From positions 62,001-126,000 of the forward strand of contig CAVXVO010000007.1 of NCBI GenBank assembly GCA_963765295.1: a stretch of DNA of 64,000 bases. Direction: 5' to 3'. Below the pieces are notes generated by a model. That model was not told the origin of the DNA. It did no database searches and saw nothing but the letters and a program-made list of their open reading frames with translations. Position numbers and translations under genes: made by a program. Each line of letters opens with the position of its first letter. Within the stretch, counting starts at the first letter, position 1. Source of the DNA: PALSA-612 sp963765295 (GTDB lineage: Bacteria > Actinomycetota > Thermoleophilia > Gaiellales > Gaiellaceae). Shown here piece after piece: positions 50,035-60,358 of this stretch.

Positions 50035-51459
50035 ATGGTCGACCGAGTAGGAGCCAGGACCTTCTGGACATTCGTGATCACGTCGATCGCGCTCGTCATG
50101 GTCACGCTCGACAACCTGGTCGTAACGACCGCGATCCCGGTGATCCGCAAGGACCTGCACGCGTCGCTGCAGAGCCTCGAGTGGACGGTCAACGCCTACA
50201 CCCTGACCTTCGCCGTGCTGCTCCTGACCGGCGCTGCACTCGGCGACCGCTTCGGGCGGCGCCGGCTGTTCGTGGTCGGGCTCGGGATCTTCACCGGCGC
50301 GTCGGCGTTCGCCGCGCTGGCGCCGTCGATCGAGCTGTTGAACGTCGCACGCGCCCTGCAGGGAGTCGGCGGCGCGATCGTCATGCCGCTGACACTGACG
50401 CTGTTGAGTGCCGCCGTGCCCGCCGAGAGGCGCGGGCTTGCGCTCGGCGCTTGGGGCGGCATCGGCGGCCTCGCCGTCGCGCTCGGCCCGCTCGTCGGCG
50501 GAGCGATCGTCCAGGGCATCTCCTGGCAGTGGATCTTCTGGCTGAACGTGCCGATCGGCATCGTGCTGATCCCGCTCGCCTGGCGGCGGCTCGACGAGAG
50601 CCGAGGCCCGAACGCGGCGCTCGACCTGCCCGGCGTCGTCCTCGCGAGCGCCGGCCTGCTCGGCATCGTCTGGGGGCTCGTCCGCGGGAACACCGTCGGC
50701 TGGGGAAGCCCGGAGATCGTCGGTGCGCTCCTCGGCGGCGCGGCTCTCGTGGCGCTGTTCGTCCTCTGGGAGCTGCGGGCCACGGCCCCGATGCTGCCGA
50801 TGCGCTTCTTCCGGAACCGCACCTTCGCGCAGGCGAACCTCGCCTCGCTGCTGATGTTCTTCGGGATGTTCGGCTCGATCTTCCTCCTGGCGCAGTTCTT
50901 CCAGACCGTCCAGGGCTACTCGCCGTTCGGCGCCGGCCTGCGGATCCTCCCGTGGACGGCGATGCCGATCTTCATCGCGCCGATCGCAGGCGCGCTGTCG
51001 GATCGCATCCCCGGCCCGCGGATCATGGGTGTGGGGCTCGCGCTCCAGGCGATCGGTCTCGGCTGGATCGCCGCGGTCTCGACGCCGACGGTTCCCTACG
51101 CGCAGCTCGTAGGCCCGTTCGTGCTCTCCGGCATCGGCATGGCGCTCTTCTTCGCCCCGGTCGCGAACGTCGTGCTCGGGTCGGTGAGGTCGCGCGAAGA
51201 GGGGCAGGCGTCGGGCGCCAACAACGCGATTCGCGAGCTCGGCGGCGTCTTCGGTGTCGCTGTCCTGGCGTCGATCTTCTCGACCTACGGCGGCTACGGC
51301 ACCGGGGCGAGCTTCGTCGCCGGCCTGACGCCGGCCGTCTGGGTCGGCGCAGCGGTCGTCGGCGTCGCCGCCGTCGCCGCGCTCACGATCCCGGTTCGCC
51401 GCCGCGCGGCCGCGGCCGAGGTAGTGCAGTTCGAGCCGGCGCTCGAGGAAGCGGCCTAG
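50035..51459 (+). CDS. DHA2-family MFS drug exporter (EmrB/QacA type)
   Basis: A 474-residue drug:proton antiporter with 14 expected helices. Motif D1 LVMVTLDNLVVTTAIPVI is in helix 1, motif A LTGAALGDRFGRRRLFVVGL follows, then motif B LNVARALQGVGGAIVMPLTLTLL and motif C GGIGGLAVALGPLVGGAIV, which places it with exporters. It has its own ribosome-binding site AAGGAGG 5 nt before the ATG and so is not leaderless. A TetR gene lies immediately upstream. It probably exports amphiphilic drugs or lipids. The 3' end overlaps the convergent DUF402 gene by 4 nt. Confidence 0.92.
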   Translation: MVDRVGARTFWTFVITSIALVMVTLDNLVVTTAIPVIRKDLHASLQSLEWTVNAYTLTFAVLLLTGAALGDRFGRRRLFVVGLGIFTGASAFAALAPSIELLNVARALQGVGGAIVMPLTLTLLSAAVPAERRGLALGAWGGIGGLAVALGPLVGGAIVQGISWQWIFWLNVPIGIVLIPLAWRRLDESRGPNAALDLPGVVLASAGLLGIVWGLVRGNTVGWGSPEIVGALLGGAALVALFVLWELRATAPMLPMRFFRNRTFAQANLASLLMFFGMFGSIFLLAQFFQTVQGYSPFGAGLRILPWTAMPIFIAPIAGALSDRIPGPRIMGVGLALQAIGLGWIAAVSTPTVPYAQLVGPFVLSGIGMALFFAPVANVVLGSVRSREEGQASGANNAIRELGGVFGVAVLASIFSTYGGYGTGASFVAGLTPAVWVGAAVVGVAAVAALTIPVRRRAAAAEVVQFEPALEEAA

Positions 51460-52043
51460 CAGTCATCCCACCCGGCTGGGAGGTCAGGTGCCTCCCAGCC
51501 GGCGTCCGGGACGAAGTGGCGCCAGCGCTCGTCCCACCAGCGGCGGCCGGCGCCGAGGTCGGCCGCGAGCCGTTCACCGTCGCGGCGCACGCCGTCGACC
51601 TCCGCCTGTGTGAAGCGGCCTTCGTGGACGCGCTCATCCAAGACCTCGGCGTCCTTCCACTGCCAGTCGCCGTCGGCCGGGATCCAGATGTCGAGCTCGA
51701 GGTCGAGCGTGTCGTAGCCGATTGCAGTGCGCTCGAACGGCTGCTGGAAGTTCACGTACCAACCGGCAAAGCGCCGGTCGGGCTCCTCCCAGAAGTGCCA
51801 GATCGCATGGGACTCGCCCGGCCGCTGCAGCATGAGCACGCCGTGCCCTTTCCAGCCCGAGCGGTCGTGCCAGGGGTGGCGTCCGCCCGGCCAGTCGCCG
51901 TCAAGAAAGCCGAACGGCGCCCCGGTCGGCAGGAACGAGACGAGGAGGTCCGGCCGGTCCTCGACGACCCGGACGACGGTGCCGAGCCAGGCCTTCCCGC
52001 GCCAGACCTCGCGCCTGACGATCCAGTCGCCCTCGCTCCACAC
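51456..52043 (-). CDS. DUF402 family protein (FomD/nucleotide-phosphatase-like)
   Basis: A 195-residue DUF402 protein with the beta-barrel core of the FomD/YjjG-like nucleoside-diphosphate phosphatases. Family marks are WVNFQQPFERTAIGYDTLDLELDIWI, the typical FxxP-x3-T-x2-GYDT-x2-LxLDI block with metal-binding aspartates, and KDAEVLDERVHEGRFTQAEVDGV near the C-terminus. Members bind divalent metal and hydrolyse nucleotide or CMP-phosphonate substrates. The GTG start has a TAAGTT -10 box 7 nt upstream (52051-52056). It is convergent with the exporter and divergent from a glycosyltransferase. Confidence 0.85.
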   Translation of the reverse strand: MWSEGDWIVRREVWRGKAWLGTVVRVVEDRPDLLVSFLPTGAPFGFLDGDWPGGRHPWHDRSGWKGHGVLMLQRPGESHAIWHFWEEPDRRFAGWYVNFQQPFERTAIGYDTLDLELDIWIPADGDWQWKDAEVLDERVHEGRFTQAEVDGVRRDGERLAADLGAGRRWWDERWRHFVPDAGWEAPDLPAGWDDC

Positions 52044-52050
52044 GGGCGCG

Positions 52051-52056
52051 AACTTA
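52051..52056 (-). promoter_or_regulatory. Leaderless -10 box TAAGTT for the DUF402 gene
   Basis: On the minus strand TAAGTT stands 7 nt before the GTG at 52043. The divergent glycosyltransferase has its own TAAGTT (52079-52084) 12 nt before its ATG. Confidence 0.45.
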
Positions 52057-52096
52057 CCGCCGTCTCACCAAGCTTCTGTAAGTTCAGCGTTCAGGA

Positions 52097-53053
52097 ATGG
52101 CACAAGCCGACCTCTCGCCGGTTGCCGAGCCGGGCATCGGCCCGGAGTTGTCGGTCGTCGTCACCCTCTACAACGAGGCGGGTTCGCTGGACGAGCTCTA
52201 CCGCCGCACGGTGGCAACGCTCGAGCCGCTCGGGCGGCCGTTCGAGCTGATCTTCGTCGACGACGGCTCGACCGACGGCACCTTCGCCGAGCTCGAGCGG
52301 CTTCACGCCGGCGACCCGCGCGTGCGCGCGGTGCGGTTCAAGCGGAACTTCGGGCAGCACCCGGCTATGCACGCAGGCCTCGCGCGGGCGCGAGGCGAGA
52401 TCGTCGTGACGATGGACGGTGACCTCCAGAACGCTCCCGAGGACATCCCCAAGCTCCTCGCCGCCGTCGACAGCGGCTACGACGTCGCGAGCGGACGCCG
52501 GACGGCCCGGCGCGACTCCTGGGGGCGGACGCTGCCCTCGCGCCTGATCAACGGCATGCTCCGCCGCTTCACCGGCGTGCAGATCTCCGACTTCGGCTGC
52601 GCCTTCAACGCCTACCGGCGGGAGGTGGTGACGCCGATGCTGGGCGCGATCGGGAAGCAGAAGTTCACGAAGGCGCTCGTCCTCTCCGGCGGCGCCACCG
52701 TCGTCGAGGTCGACGTCGACCATGTGGCCCGTGTCGGCGCCTCCCGCTACTCGCCGCTCCGCCTCACGCGGCTCGCGCTGCACGTCCTCGCCGGCTTCTG
52801 GCCGCAGCCGATCCAGGTGATCGGCATCTCCCTCGGCATCGTCTGTACGCTCGGCGCGACCGCGCTCGGCGCCTACGGGATCTACTACTGGATCGACCGC
52901 GCCAACTTCCCGGGCCCGCTGTTCGGGGGCGTCGCCGTCCTCATCGTCCTCGGCATCCAGGGGTTCATCCTCGCGCTGATCGGTGAATATCTGGGCAGAA
53001 TCCAACGCGACGTGGAAGGACGACCTCTGTACACCATCGACAAGGAGTTCTGA
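52097..53053 (+). CDS. GT2 glycosyltransferase (DPM1/ArnC-like) with two C-terminal membrane helices
   Basis: A 318-residue family 2 glycosyltransferase that probably transfers a sugar from a nucleotide donor to undecaprenyl phosphate on the inner membrane face. ELSVVVTLYNEAGSLDEL opens the GT-A fold, then FVDDGSTDGTF, the metal/donor DxD in TMDGDLQNAPEDIP, and FGCAFNAYRREV. Two C-terminal helices (VIGISLGIVCTLGATALGAYGIYY; LFGGVAVLIVLGIQGFILALIG) anchor it, the layout of ArnC, GtrB and YfdH. It directly precedes a dehydratase gene (stop at 53053, next start at 53054), so the transferred sugar is likely made by that enzyme and the aminotransferase after it. Confidence 0.9.
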   Translation: MAQADLSPVAEPGIGPELSVVVTLYNEAGSLDELYRRTVATLEPLGRPFELIFVDDGSTDGTFAELERLHAGDPRVRAVRFKRNFGQHPAMHAGLARARGEIVVTMDGDLQNAPEDIPKLLAAVDSGYDVASGRRTARRDSWGRTLPSRLINGMLRRFTGVQISDFGCAFNAYRREVVTPMLGAIGKQKFTKALVLSGGATVVEVDVDHVARVGASRYSPLRLTRLALHVLAGFWPQPIQVIGISLGIVCTLGATALGAYGIYYWIDRANFPGPLFGGVAVLIVLGIQGFILALIGEYLGRIQRDVEGRPLYTIDKEF

Positions 53054-54059
53054 GTGGCTCGACGCAAGCGCGTTCTCGTCACCGGCGGCGCCGGGTTCAT
53101 CTCCTCGAACGTGATCCGACACCTGCTCGAGGCGACCGAGTACGACGTCGTCTCGCTCGACGCGCTCACGTACGCGGGCAACCTCGAGAACCTGGCCGAC
53201 GTGATGTCGCACGAGCGGCTCGCTTTCGTCCACGGCGACATCCGCAACGCCGAGCTCGTCGCCGAGATCGTGGCCGAGGTGGACGTGATCGTGAACGCGG
53301 CCGCCGAGTCGCATGTCGAGAAGTCGATCCTCGAGGGCGCGTCCGAGTTCGTGACCACGAACGTCGAGGGGACGCAGGTGCTGCTCGACGCCGTTCGCGC
53401 CGCGCCGGTCGAGCGGTTCGTGCTCATCTCGTCGAGCGAGGTCTACGGAACGGCCGAGTCCGACCCGATGGACGAGGAGCATCCGCTCAACCCACGCAGC
53501 CCCTACGCCGCCACGAAGGCAGGGGCCGACCGGCTCGCCTACTCGTACTTCGTCACCTACGACCTCCCGGTCGTCATCCTGCGCCCGTTCAACAACTACG
53601 GGCCGCGCCAGCACTGGGAGAAGGTCGTGCCCCGCTTCGTGACGAGCGCGCTCGCCGACGAGCCGCTGACGATCCACGGCGACGGCCATGCGAGCCGCGA
53701 CTGGTTGTACGTCGAGGACGACGCGGAGGCGATCGTGGCCGCGATCGAGGCGGACGTGCGACGCGGTCGCCGGCGAGGTGATCAACGTCGCGACCGGCGT
53801 CGACGTGTCCGTTTCGGACATCGCCGACCTCGTCCTGGACGCGCTCGGCAAGCCCGCGTCGCTCAAGTCCTACGTCGAGGAGCGACCCGGCCAGGTCGAC
53901 CGCCACATCGGGTCGACCGAGAAGGCCGAGCGGCTGCTCGGCTGGCAGGCCCGCACCTCGTTCGCGGAGGGCCTCGAGCGCACCGTCGCGTGGTACCGCG
54001 AGAATGAGGCGTGGTGGAGGGGGGCTCGCCGAGAAGTGACAAGCGGTTACTCGTCCTAG
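53054..54059 (+). CDS. dTDP-glucose 4,6-dehydratase-like SDR enzyme, one frameshift
   Basis: Extended SDR of about 335 residues similar to RmlB/ArnA-type dehydratases and epimerases. NAD motif VTGGAGFISSNVIRHL, with FISS in place of the usual FIGS. SLDALTYAGNLENL is an RmlB-like segment, and ISSSEVYGTAESDPMDEEHPLNPRSPYAATKAGADRL carries the catalytic Y-x3-K. FNNYGPRQHWEKVVPRF is the substrate loop. At about 53757 one extra G breaks the frame. Removing it joins AIEADV to DAVAGEVINVATGVDVSV and the rest to the stop at 54059. The last 49 bases overlap the ATP-grasp gene. Confidence 0.85.
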
Positions 54060-55253
54060 GGGCGGGGCCCGCGCAGCTCGGGCTGCTCGAGGCGGCGCAC
54101 GACCTCGGCCTGCACGTGATCGCCGTCGATCGCGATCCGCGTGCGCCCGGCTTTCGCTTCGCCGACCGGCGGGCGATCGTGTCCGTCGAGGACGAGCCGG
54201 CGATCGACCGCCTCGCCGGTGCGGAGCGCGTCGACGGCGTCGTCGCGCCGGGGATCGACTTCCCCGTCGCCATCGCCGCCCGCGTCGCCGCCAGGCTCGG
54301 TATCCCGCATCCGCTCGACCCGCCGACGGCGCAGGCGGCCACGTCGAAGCTCCGTCAGCGCGAGCGGCTCGTGGAGGCCGGCGTCCCGCACGCGCGGCAC
54401 CGCGTCTGCTCCAGCCTGGCGGAGGCTTCGGCCGCCGCCGAGGAGCTCGGCTACCCGTGCGTCGTCAAGGCGCCTGACCTGCAGGGGCAGAAGGGTCTCG
54501 CGCTCGTCGCCGAGCCGGCCGGGCTCGAAGAGGCGTTCGACATCGCGCGAGGGCTCGCGCGCTCGAGCGTGGTCGTGGTCGAGGAGCTCGTCGACGGGCC
54601 GGAGGTGACCGTGAACGCGTTCTCCGTCGGCGGGCGCTTTCATCCGCTCGACGGTCACGGACCGCGTCGTCGCGGACGCGTCCGCGTTCGGCGTCGCCCT
54701 CGCGCACGTCTGGCCGAGCGATCTGGACGCCGCCGACGTGGAGGCCGTCGTGCGCGTGGCCGAGGCAGCCGCGGCGGCGGTCGGGGTACGCGATGGGCCG
54801 ACGTACACGCAGGTGCTCGTCGGCCCGGACGGGCCTCGCGTCGGCGAGCTCGCCGCGCGCCTCGGCGGCGGCCACGACGCTGAGCTCTGCGACGCCGCGC
54901 TGGGCGTCGACCTGAACCGGCTCGCGATCGCGGCAGCGCTCGGGGAGCGCATCTACGAGGGCGGGCTCGTCCCCGACGAGCTCGAGGGAGGCGCGTGCGT
55001 GCGCTTCCTCGTGCCGGAGCCCGGCGTTCTGGAAGCGGTCGAGGGCCTCGACGCAGCGGCGCGATCGAGCGGAATCGTCTGGGTTCGGAGCTACCGCGAG
55101 CCCGGTCACGAGTTCGGGCCGTTCCGGCGCGGCGCCGACCGGGCCGGTGCCGTGCTCGCCGTCGGCGACTCGCGCAAGCAGGCGGTCGCGAGGGCCGACG
55201 CCGCGGCCAAGCGCATACGCTTTCTGACCAGCAATGCCGAAGCTCTCGTCTGA
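54011..55253 (+). CDS. ATP-grasp domain protein, one frameshift
   Basis: An ATP-grasp ligase of about 410 residues, paralogous to the one at 39915-41135. PreATP domain RLLVLGAGPAQLGLLEAAHDLGLHVIAVDRDPRAPGF, ATP-binding part LGYPCVVKAPDLQGQKGL and VVVEELVDGPEVTVNAFSVGG. At about 54655 an extra G breaks the frame. The sense continues with VTDRVVADASAFGVALAHVWP, TYTQVLVGPDGPRVGELAARLGGGHDAE (metal-binding acidic residues) and the C-terminal AVLAVGDSRKQAVARADAAAKRI. It is embedded between dehydratase and aminotransferase, so it may acylate the amino sugar they make. Confidence 0.82.
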
Positions 55254-56400
55254 CGTCTCGCCGCGACGCGAGACATTTCTCTCCTTCCAGCCGCCGGCGA
55301 TCGGCGACGAGGAGGTCGAGGCCGTCACCGAGACGCTCCGCTCGGGCTGGCTGACGACCGGACCGCGCACGGCCGAGCTCGAACGGCGCTTTGCCGAGTA
55401 CGTCGAGGCGAAGCACGCGCTCGCGGTCACGTCCGGAACGGCGGCGCTGCACCTCGCGCTCGTCGCGCTCGGCGTCGGCCCCGGCGACGAGGTGATCACG
55501 ACGCCGATCACCTGGCCCGCGACGGCGAACGTGATCGTCCACACGCGGCGCGCGCCCGTGTCTTCGCCGACGTCCGCGAGAGCGACCTGAACATCGACCC
55601 GGACGAGGTCGCGCAGCTCATCGGGCCGCGGACGAAGGCGATCCTGCCCGTCCACCTCGCCGGCCAGCCCGCCGATCTCGACCCGCTCTGGGCGCTCGGC
55701 CTGCCGGTCGTCGAGGACGCCGCGCACGCCGTCGAGAGCGCCTACCGCGGCCGCAAGATCGGCGGCCTCTCGGCGGCCACGTGCTTCTCGCTCTACGCGA
55801 CGAAGAACGTCGCCGCAGGCGAGGGCGGGGTGATCACGACGAACGACGACGCGGTCGCCGAACGCCGTCGACGACCACCGGATCATGCGCCGCGGCCACG
55901 GCTCGCTCTACGACATCGCCGTCCCGGGCTACAAGGCGAACCTCTCCGACGTGCTCGCCGCGATCGCGCTCTGCCAGCTCGACAAGCTCGAGCGGCACCG
56001 CGAGATCCGTCTGCGCCACTTCGCCGCGTACGACGCGGGAGTCGCCGATCTGGACGGCATCGAGCCGCTCCACCGCGACCCGCACGACACGCACGCGCTC
56101 CACCTCTACGTCGTGCGCATCGACGCCGAGCGCGCGGGCGCGACCCGTGACGAGTACCAGCGCGCGCTGGCGGACGAGCTGATCGGGACGAGCATCCATT
56201 TCCTGCCCGTCCACGAGCTGAGCGCGTACCGCGAGCGCTATCCCGGAGCAGCCGCCGCTGCCGGTCGCCGAGCGGGCGGGCCGCGAGGTGCTGTCGCTGC
56301 CGCTCTCGCGGCGCACTCGGACGCCGACGTCGAGGACGCGATCGCGGCGCTGCGGCGCGTCCACGCCCAGTTCACGGAACAGCTCACCGGGGCGTCGTGA
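55234..56400 (+). CDS. DegT/DnrJ/EryC1/StrS aminotransferase, frameshifted
   Basis: A sugar aminotransferase of about 388 residues, third of its family here. SFQPPAIGDEEVEAVTETLRSGWLTTGPRTAELERRFAEYV and LAVTSGTAALHLALVALGVGPGDEVITTPITWPATANV form the start. After a break near 55555 comes VFADVRESDLNIDPDEVAQLI, EDAAHAVESAYRGRKIGG and the PLP lysine in SLYATKNVAAGEGGVITT. Breaks near 55860 and 56250 interrupt the rest, which ends in SDADVEDAIAALRRVHAQF. The start overlaps the ATP-grasp stop by 20 nt. The neighbours (dehydratase before, glycosyltransferase after) fit an N-acylated amino sugar pathway. Confidence 0.82.
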
Positions 56401-57434
56401 CCACCGATCCGACCGTCTCCCGCCTGCGCCGGATGCGCCGGTTCGAGTGGGCGCGGGCCCGCAGCCGGCCGGTGAAGGCCGCGGCCGGGATCGCCGTCAC
56501 CGCGCTCTGCGCGGCCTACATCCTCTGGCAGATCGACGTCGGCAAGACGGTCGCACATCCTCCGCAGCGCGAGCTGGGGCTGGTTCCTCGGGGCGATCGC
56601 GATCATGGCGGCTCTCCGTCTGGCCGATGGCCTGGCGCTGGCAGCGGCTGCTCCTCGCGCGCGGGATCAGCGACCACCTCGGTTGGCTCGTCCGCACCTA
56701 CTTCGTCTCCTACACCGCGGGTCAGGTGCTGCCGACGTCGATCGGCGGCGACGCGGCGCGGATCTACGAGACGTCGAAGCGCCATCCGGGGCAGGGCGCG
56801 CCGGTGACGGGCTCGGTGCTGCTCGAGCGCGCGCTCGGGGGCGTGGCGACACTGATCCTGGCGGCGATCGGGTTCTGCCTCGCGATCGGCCACTACGACA
56901 TCGGCGGCTACCTCTGGGTCGAGCTGGCGTTCGTCGTCGCGGCCGTCGTCGCAGGCTTTGCGCTCTTCTCGCGCCGGGCGCGCGGGCCGCTCGCCCGCAC
57001 GCGGCCGCTGCTGCGGAGGCTGAAGCTCGAGCGGCCGCTGCGCGCCGCCTACGAGGGCATCCACGGCTACCGCGACCACGGGCGGCTGATGATCGGCGTC
57101 ATGACCCTCACGCTCGCCGTCCAGGCGGTGCGCGTGCTGGCGATCTGGATGACCGGCAAGGCCGTCGGCGTCGACCTCTCGCCGCGCCCGTACTACGTGA
57201 TGGGGCCGCTGCTCTTCCTCGTCATGCTGGTGCCGTTCACGATCAACGGGCTGGCCGTGCGCGAGGCGTTCTTCGTCAGCTTCCTGACCCAGCTCGGCGT
57301 CAGCGCCGACCGTGCCTTCGCGACCGGCTTCCTCTTCTTCGTCGTGACGATCGCACTCGCGCTGCCCGGCGCAGCGATCCTCGCCTGGCAGAGCCTGCAG
57401 GCCGGCCAGCTCCTCGACCGTGCCAGATGGCTGA
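56397..57434 (+). CDS. Lysylphosphatidylglycerol synthase-type membrane protein (UPF0104/AglD-like), frameshifted
   Basis: A polytopic membrane protein of about 345 residues in the LPG_synthase_TM family, which includes flippase-like and AglD-related proteins of glycan loci. An N-terminal helix (AAAGIAVTALCAAYILWQI) is followed by a break near 56560. The body then has TYFVSYTAGQVLPTSIGGDAARIYETSKRHPGQGAPVTGSVLLERALGGVA, the family signature, and six more helices to AILAWQSLQAGQLLD. The stop shown assumes a final one-base shift, since the strict frame runs on without sense into the next gene. It may help move or modify lipid-linked sugars. Confidence 0.75.
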
Positions 57435-58329
57435 GCGCGAGAGCCTCGCGGTCGTCGTCGTCACGTACAACGCGCTGCCCTACCTCGAGCAGTGCCTCCA
57501 GAGCGTCGCGGGCTGGGAGATCGTCGTCGTCGACCACGGCTCGAAGGACGGGACCGTGGCGCTCGTCGAGGAGCACTTCCACGACGTCCGGCTCGTGCGG
57601 CAGGAGAACCTCGGGCTCGCCGCCGGCTGGAACCGCGGCATCCGCGAGACGTCGAGCCCGTACGTCCTGATCCTGAACGCCGACGCGTGGGCGGTCGGTG
57701 ACGGCGTGCGGCGGCTGCTCGCGTTCGCCGAGAGCGAGCCGAGGGCCGCGCGTCGTCGGGCCGAAGCTCCTGAACACGGACGGCTCGCTGCAGCGCTCGG
57801 TGCGGGGGTTCCCGACACTCTGGCGGCTCGCGACCGAGTACTTCTTCCTGCGCAAGCTCGCACCGCGCTCGCAGGCGCTGAACGCCTTCTACGCCGGCGG
57901 CTTCGAGCACGACCGCGTGACCGAGGCCGAGTTCGTCATGGGCTCCGCCATGCTCGTCCGGCGCGAGGCGATCGAGCAGGTCGGGCCGCTCGACGAGGAC
58001 TTCTTCCTGTTCTCCGAGGAGACCGACTGGTGCTACCGCTTCCACCGGGCGGGCTGGAAGGTGCTGTTCTACCCCGGCGCCGAGTTCGTCCACGTCGGCG
58101 GCGCCTCGCACGGCGGGCGGATGTACACGGAGAACCTGCGCGGCCATCTCCGGTTCCTGGCCAAGCACCGCGGCCCGGCCGAGGCCGAGCGCGCCAGGCG
58201 GCTGCTGCTCGTCGCGCTGCGCTGCGCGGCATGCTCTTTCCGGGCGAGCGCGGCCGGATGTACCGCGAGGCCGCGGGCTGGCTCGCCTCGGGCTCGGCGC
58301 AGTCGCTGCTCTCCGCACCGCGCGCGTGA
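57427..58329 (+). CDS. GT2 glycosyltransferase (rhamnosyltransferase WbbL-like), frameshifted
   Basis: A family 2 glycosyltransferase of about 300 residues. SLAVVVVTYNALPYLEQCLQSV starts the GT-A fold, then VVVDHGSKDGTVALVEEHF, and ENLGLAAGWNRGIRE with the donor segment LILNADAWAV. At about 57750 an extra C shifts the frame to VVGPKLLNTDGSLQRSVRGFPT. The sense continues with FVMGSAMLVRREAIEQVGPLDEDFFLFSEETDWCYR, the WbbL-type catalytic ED motif. Another break near 58225 leads to FPGERGRMYREAAGWLASG. The ATG overlaps the end of the membrane protein gene. The probable donor is a deoxy or dTDP sugar, inferred from family. Confidence 0.82.
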   Translation: MAERESLAVVVVTYNALPYLEQCLQSVAGWEIVVVDHGSKDGTVALVEEHFHDVRLVRQENLGLAAGWNRGIRETSSPYVLILNADAWAVGDGVRRLLAFAESEPRAARRRAEAPEHGRLAAALGAGVPDTLAARDRVLLPAQARTALAGAERLLRRRLRARPRDRGRVRHGLRHARPARGDRAGRAARRGLLPVLRGDRLVLPLPPGGLEGAVLPRRRVRPRRRRLARRADVHGEPARPSPVPGQAPRPGRGRARQAAAARRAALRGMLFPGERGRMYREAAGWLASGSAQSLLSAPRA

Positions 58330-60358
58330 GCCGCCGGTTCCACTTCGACCGGCTTCCGCGCGAGCTCGCGGCGCTGCCGGCGCTCGGCGCTCACGCGTGT
58401 GCTGCCGGACTACGGGCTTCGGGCTCTACCTGAAGCTGGCGGCGGCGACGCTGGTCGTGCTGCTGCCGGGTGCGCTGATCGCGCGTCTGACCGGCCGACC
58501 GAGCGTGTCCGCGACGGTGGTGTGGTCGCTGACGGGGATCTTCGGCGCCGGGGCGATCGTGTTCGCCGTCCACGGCTCGCTCGATCTCGCGCTCGGGCTC
58601 TACGCGGTGCTCGGAGCCGGAGCACTCGTCGCGCTGCTCTCGCGGAAGGTCGTCGTCGGGCGGCGCAGGCCGCTCGGCGTGATCCTGCTCGGAGTCGCTC
58701 GCGGGCGTCCTGATCTGGCAGGTCGCCGGAACGCTCGACGGCGACGCGCTCTTCCACCTCGCGCGTGTCCGCAAGCTGCTCGCCTTCTGGCGACCTGCAC
58801 CTGCGGACGCTCGACGAGTTCAAGGACGGCGGGCTCCACCCCGGCTACGCGTTCCCGCTCTGGCACCTGCTTCCTCGCCTTCGTCGCGCGGCTGTCCGGG
58901 GTCGACGCGGGCCGGGTGCGTGCTGCACGAGGCGAGCATCCTCTGCCCGCTCGCGTTTGCGGTCGTGTACGAGTCCGGGCATCGCGGTCTTCCGGAGCCG
59001 TGGCGCGGCGTTCGCGACGCTGGCCGGGACGGTGGCGCTGTTCGCCCTCGCCGGAGGTCACGGCGGGCAGCTACGTCCACCTGGCGCTGCCGTCGACGAC
59101 CGCGCGGCAACTGCTCGTGCCCGCGGTGGTCGCGCTCTTCTTCTGGTTCGTCCGGCGGCCCTCGCGCGCGGGTGCCGCGACGCTCTCCGCGGGCGGGCTC
59201 GCGCTCGCGCTCGTCCACCCGACCTACGCGTTGTACGTGCTCGTGCCGCTCGCGGGCTACGTCGCGGCGCGGTGGCTGCTCGCCCGCGTCGAGCTGAGGC
59301 AGGGGATTGCCGCGATCGCGGCGCTGTTCCTGCCCGCGCTCGCCGTCTCGCTCTGGCTGCTGCCGCTCGTCCGCGAGACGACGTCGCACAACCCCTCGGA
59401 CGCCGAGCTGGCGCAGAACCTGAAGCACTACGGCGACCAGCTCGTCGTCTATTCGCTCCACAGCTACCGCGTCTCGGCGCAGCTGTTCGCGCGCACCGGC
59501 GCGGTCGCGGTGGCGGCGCTCGTCTGCGTGCCGCTCGCGTTGTGTGCGCGGCACCGTCGCTGGGCCGCGCTCGTGCTCGGAGGGACCGTGGTCGTGGCTG
59601 CGATCACGCTCGTGCCGCCGTTCTTCACCACCTTCGCGGACGTCGTCTCGCTCTCGCAGGCTCGGCGGGTCGTCGGCTTCGTCCCGTTCGCCTTCGCGTT
59701 CGCGGGCGGCGCCGCGGTGCTGTCGCGGTGGCTCGGGACCTGGGTGCTGCCGCTCGCGCTCGGCGCGGGGATCGGGCTCGACCTCGCCTGGCCCGGCGAC
59801 TTCGCCAACGTGCCCGGGGACGGCGGGCCCGCGCTCGCCGCCTGGATCGCGGCCGTTGGCGGCACCGCGGCGCTGGTCGTCGGGACGCTCGTGTGGCGTC
59901 GGGACGGCGGCTACGAGCGGCCGGGTCGTCTGACCGCGCTCGCAGCCGTCGTGTTCGTGATCCCGGTCGCCGTGTCCGGCTTCTCGCACTGGAGTGCGCC
60001 GCCGGCCGTGCCGGGCCTGACGGGCGGCCTCGTGCGGGCGCTGCACCGGTACGTGCCCAGGGGCGCGGTGGTGTTCTCGGACGACTCGACCGCCTACCGG
60101 ATCGCGGCCGCACTGCCCGTGTACGTCAACGCAGCGCCACCCGGGCACGTCGCGGACACGAAGGCGAACCGCCGGTTCGCACGCCGGACGGATGCGGACA
60201 CGTTCCTCGTCACCGGTCGGCTCGCGATCCCGCGCCGCTACGGCGCGCAGTTCGTCGTGCTCGACCTGCACCGGCACGTGCCTCGCCTGGCGCTGTCGCG
60301 GCTCTACAGCGACGCGCGGTACGCGCTCTACCGCTTGCCGCGCAAGCAGAGCCGGTAG
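58326..60358 (+). CDS. Large polytopic membrane protein, probable GT-C-type glycosyltransferase, frameshifted
   Basis: An integral membrane protein of about 675 residues with at least twelve helices (LKLAAATLVVLLPGALIARL, VVWSLTGIFGAGAIVFAV and others) and a C-terminal soluble part with FSDDSTAYRIAAALPVYVNA and FVVLDLHRHVPR. Architecture and context suit a GT-C lipid-sugar-dependent glycosyltransferase, but I see no diagnostic motif beyond acidic residues in the first loop (GTLDGDALFHLARVRKL after repair). Frame breaks lie between 58400 and 59060, and the last 1.3 kb is clean. GTG 58326 overlaps the previous stop. The 3' end overlaps the convergent methyltransferase by 31 nt. Confidence 0.65.
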
